Positions 13,465 through 14,425 of a DNA stretch of 14,425 nt are shown here, one piece after another; the first letter of the stretch is position 1; every line of letters starts with the position of its first letter. The DNA lies in NCBI GenBank assembly GCA_002299195.1, contig DBOA01000124.1, positions 1 through 14,425 of the forward strand, in the 5' to 3' direction. This DNA is from Sphingomonadales bacterium UBA658. GTDB lineage: Bacteria; Pseudomonadota; Alphaproteobacteria; Sphingomonadales; Sphingomonadaceae. The notes under the pieces were generated by a model. That model was not told the DNA's origin. It searched no databases and saw nothing but the letters and a program-made list of their open reading frames with translations. The position numbers and the translations under genes are program-made.

Positions 13465-14270
13465 TTCAACAGCAACGCGCGCAGTTCATCTTCGCCGTCT
13501 TCTGGTGGGGCAACACCGAAGAATAATTCAAAGGCGATGGCGGCCTGACCCACAAGCATTTCAAGCCCGTCGACCGTTTCCAAATCACGTGCGCGCGCAG
13601 CCTTTAGCAAAGGCGTTTCGATGGGCGCATATACCAGATCATAGACCAGCGCATGTTCGGGCAAAGGTGACAAGTCGATGTCGAGCGCCTCTTGCTCAAC
13701 CATACCCAGCGGGCTTGCGTTCACGAGCAAGGCAGCATCGGGCAGCCGGGCGTCAAATCCAATCACTTTGCCCTTCAGGCCAAAATGGGCCAGCAAGCCC
13801 GCAGCCTTCAACGCGTTGCGCGCGACCAAAACAACTTCACCAACGTCTGCTTGGGCCAAAGCGAAAAGCACCGCACGCGCAGCCCCGCCAGCACCAATGA
13901 CAATGGCGGTTTCGCCGACAATAGGCACATCTGCGATTGGACCATAAAAGCCACCTGCGTCGGTGTTGGTTGCAACCAATGCGCCCGATTCATTGCGAAA
14001 CACAGTGTTGATGGCACCGATAGACGTGCGGACGTCCCCCGGGTCATTCACAAAATCCAGCGCCGCAATCTTGTGGGGTATGGTGATATTGCATCCGCGC
14101 CAATTGGCATCGGCGGCGCGGGTGGCAAAATATTGCTCCAGATTTTCGGGCAACACCTCATGCGCCCGATATTCCCTCGACATGCCCAAAAGCCGCAGCC
14201 AATGGCCGTGGATCAGCGGTGATTTAGAGTGTGAAATCGGGTGCCCGATAACTTCAGCATACATAGTCAT
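13461..14270 (-). CDS. aroE: Shikimate 5-dehydrogenase (NADP-dependent)
   Basis: 269 residues. AroE reduces 3-dehydroshikimate to shikimate in aromatic amino acid synthesis. Shikimate-binding SHSKSP is at 13-18; catalytic Lys67 is in NITIPHK with Asn61 nearby; Asn88 and Asp104 (TNTDAGGF) complete the active site. The NADP-binding loop GAGGAAR is at 126-132, and the C-terminal DGLEMLVGQAAIAFELFFG helix is typical. It overlaps maf by 4 bp upstream and coaE by 4 bp downstream, so the three genes are almost certainly one transcript. A second in-frame ATG two codons on (14264) is an equally good start; the first is kept because it gives the ATGA overlap. Confidence 0.96.
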   Translation of the reverse strand: MTMYAEVIGHPISHSKSPLIHGHWLRLLGMSREYRAHEVLPENLEQYFATRAADANWRGCNITIPHKIAALDFVNDPGDVRTSIGAINTVFRNESGALVATNTDAGGFYGPIADVPIVGETAIVIGAGGAARAVLFALAQADVGEVVLVARNALKAAGLLAHFGLKGKVIGFDARLPDAALLVNASPLGMVEQEALDIDLSPLPEHALVYDLVYAPIETPLLKAARARDLETVDGLEMLVGQAAIAFELFFGVAPPEDGEDELRALLLK

Positions 14271-14425
14271 ATCGGCAAAAGACCTCTCACCCGCAGATAG
14301 TCAAGAATAGGAAGCAAGGGCATGCCAATTATCGTGAATTGACTGCCGCTTACGCTGGCAAATAGCTGCGCGCCTTCTGCCTCAATACGATAGCAGCCAA
14401 CGCAATGCCGTATTTCATCCCAATA
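14267..14425 (-). CDS. maf: Maf family nucleoside triphosphate pyrophosphatase (C-terminal part; runs off the window)
   Basis: The last 52 codons of a Maf protein; the N terminus lies beyond 14425. The visible end, YWDEIRHCVGCYRIEAEGAQ, then LFASVSG, TIIGMPLLPILDYLRVRG, matches the Maf C-terminal pattern 'gxYxIeGxGAxLFxxIxGsxxxIxGLPLxxLxxxLRxxG'. Maf enzymes hydrolyse non-canonical or modified nucleotides and are linked to septum formation. The TGA stop overlaps the aroE start as ATGA. The maf-aroE-coaE-dnaQ order is widespread in alphaproteobacteria, often near the replication origin. The subtype (dTTP/UTP or m7GTP preference) cannot be judged from this fragment. Confidence 0.9.
   Translation of the reverse strand, partial: YWDEIRHCVGCYRIEAEGAQLFASVSGSQFTIIGMPLLPILDYLRVRGLLPI

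Noticed and set aside
1..14425. Search for CRISPR arrays, tRNA/rRNA genes, IS ends, toxin-antitoxin or phage-defence genes
   Set aside because: No regularly spaced repeats, transposase, integrase, tRNA-like cloverleaf or defence-type domain was seen. Gene order and composition look like ordinary core chromosome.

Overview
This window reads as chromosomal, core-genome DNA of an alphaproteobacterium, most likely Sphingomonadales (Sphingopyxis/Sphingorhabdus-like; this genus guess rests on protein flavour and gene order only). Supporting signs are the maf-aroE-coaE-dnaQ string, alphaproteobacterial families (COQ9, MmcB, DUF1491, a SleB-type hydrolase with a long N-terminal extension), moderately high GC, frequent GTG/TTG starts, and a GAAC-N7-GAAC site of the alphaproteobacterial LexA type. 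Coding is dense: every gap is under 300 bp. I see no RNA gene, insertion sequence, CRISPR array, prophage or clear horizontal island.

Layout. (1) 1-4316, all leftward: coq9, feoA-feoB (ferrous iron uptake, 4-bp overlap, with a candidate Fur site before feoA), ssb, a TVP38/TMEM64 membrane protein, and the N-terminal 79 codons of a MerA/Lpd-type disulfide oxidoreductase that overlaps the TVP38 gene by 8 bp. (2) 4355-5227, leftward: an EamA/DMT exporter. (3) 5300-9202, rightward: an Old Yellow Enzyme ene-reductase, a sterol-desaturase-type di-iron oxygenase 3 bp later, then a secreted or membrane-anchored DUF3604 protein. A perfect 15-bp palindrome lies in the divergent gap between the exporter and the ene-reductase. 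(4) 9215-10472, leftward: sleB-type cell-wall hydrolase, its intrinsic terminator, and mmcB with a LexA box. (5) 10641-14425, leftward: maf (partial)-aroE-coaE-dnaQ-hpf-ptsN-DUF1491, packed with 4-bp overlaps or short gaps.

How it fits together. Cluster 5 is a housekeeping operon-like string joining nucleotide sanitation, shikimate and CoA synthesis, replication proofreading, ribosome hibernation and nitrogen-PTS signalling. Cluster 1 is iron and quinone physiology plus DNA maintenance. The least understood part is cluster 3, where two redox enzymes of small hydrophobic molecules sit beside a metal-dependent hydrolase-like protein of unknown substrate and opposite an exporter. I found no clear sign of a wholly new system. 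The best leads are the compact SOS-type promoter of mmcB, the palindromic operator candidate at 5236-5250, the DUF3604 neighbourhood, the TVP38/oxidoreductase pair, and DUF1491 coupled to ptsN.
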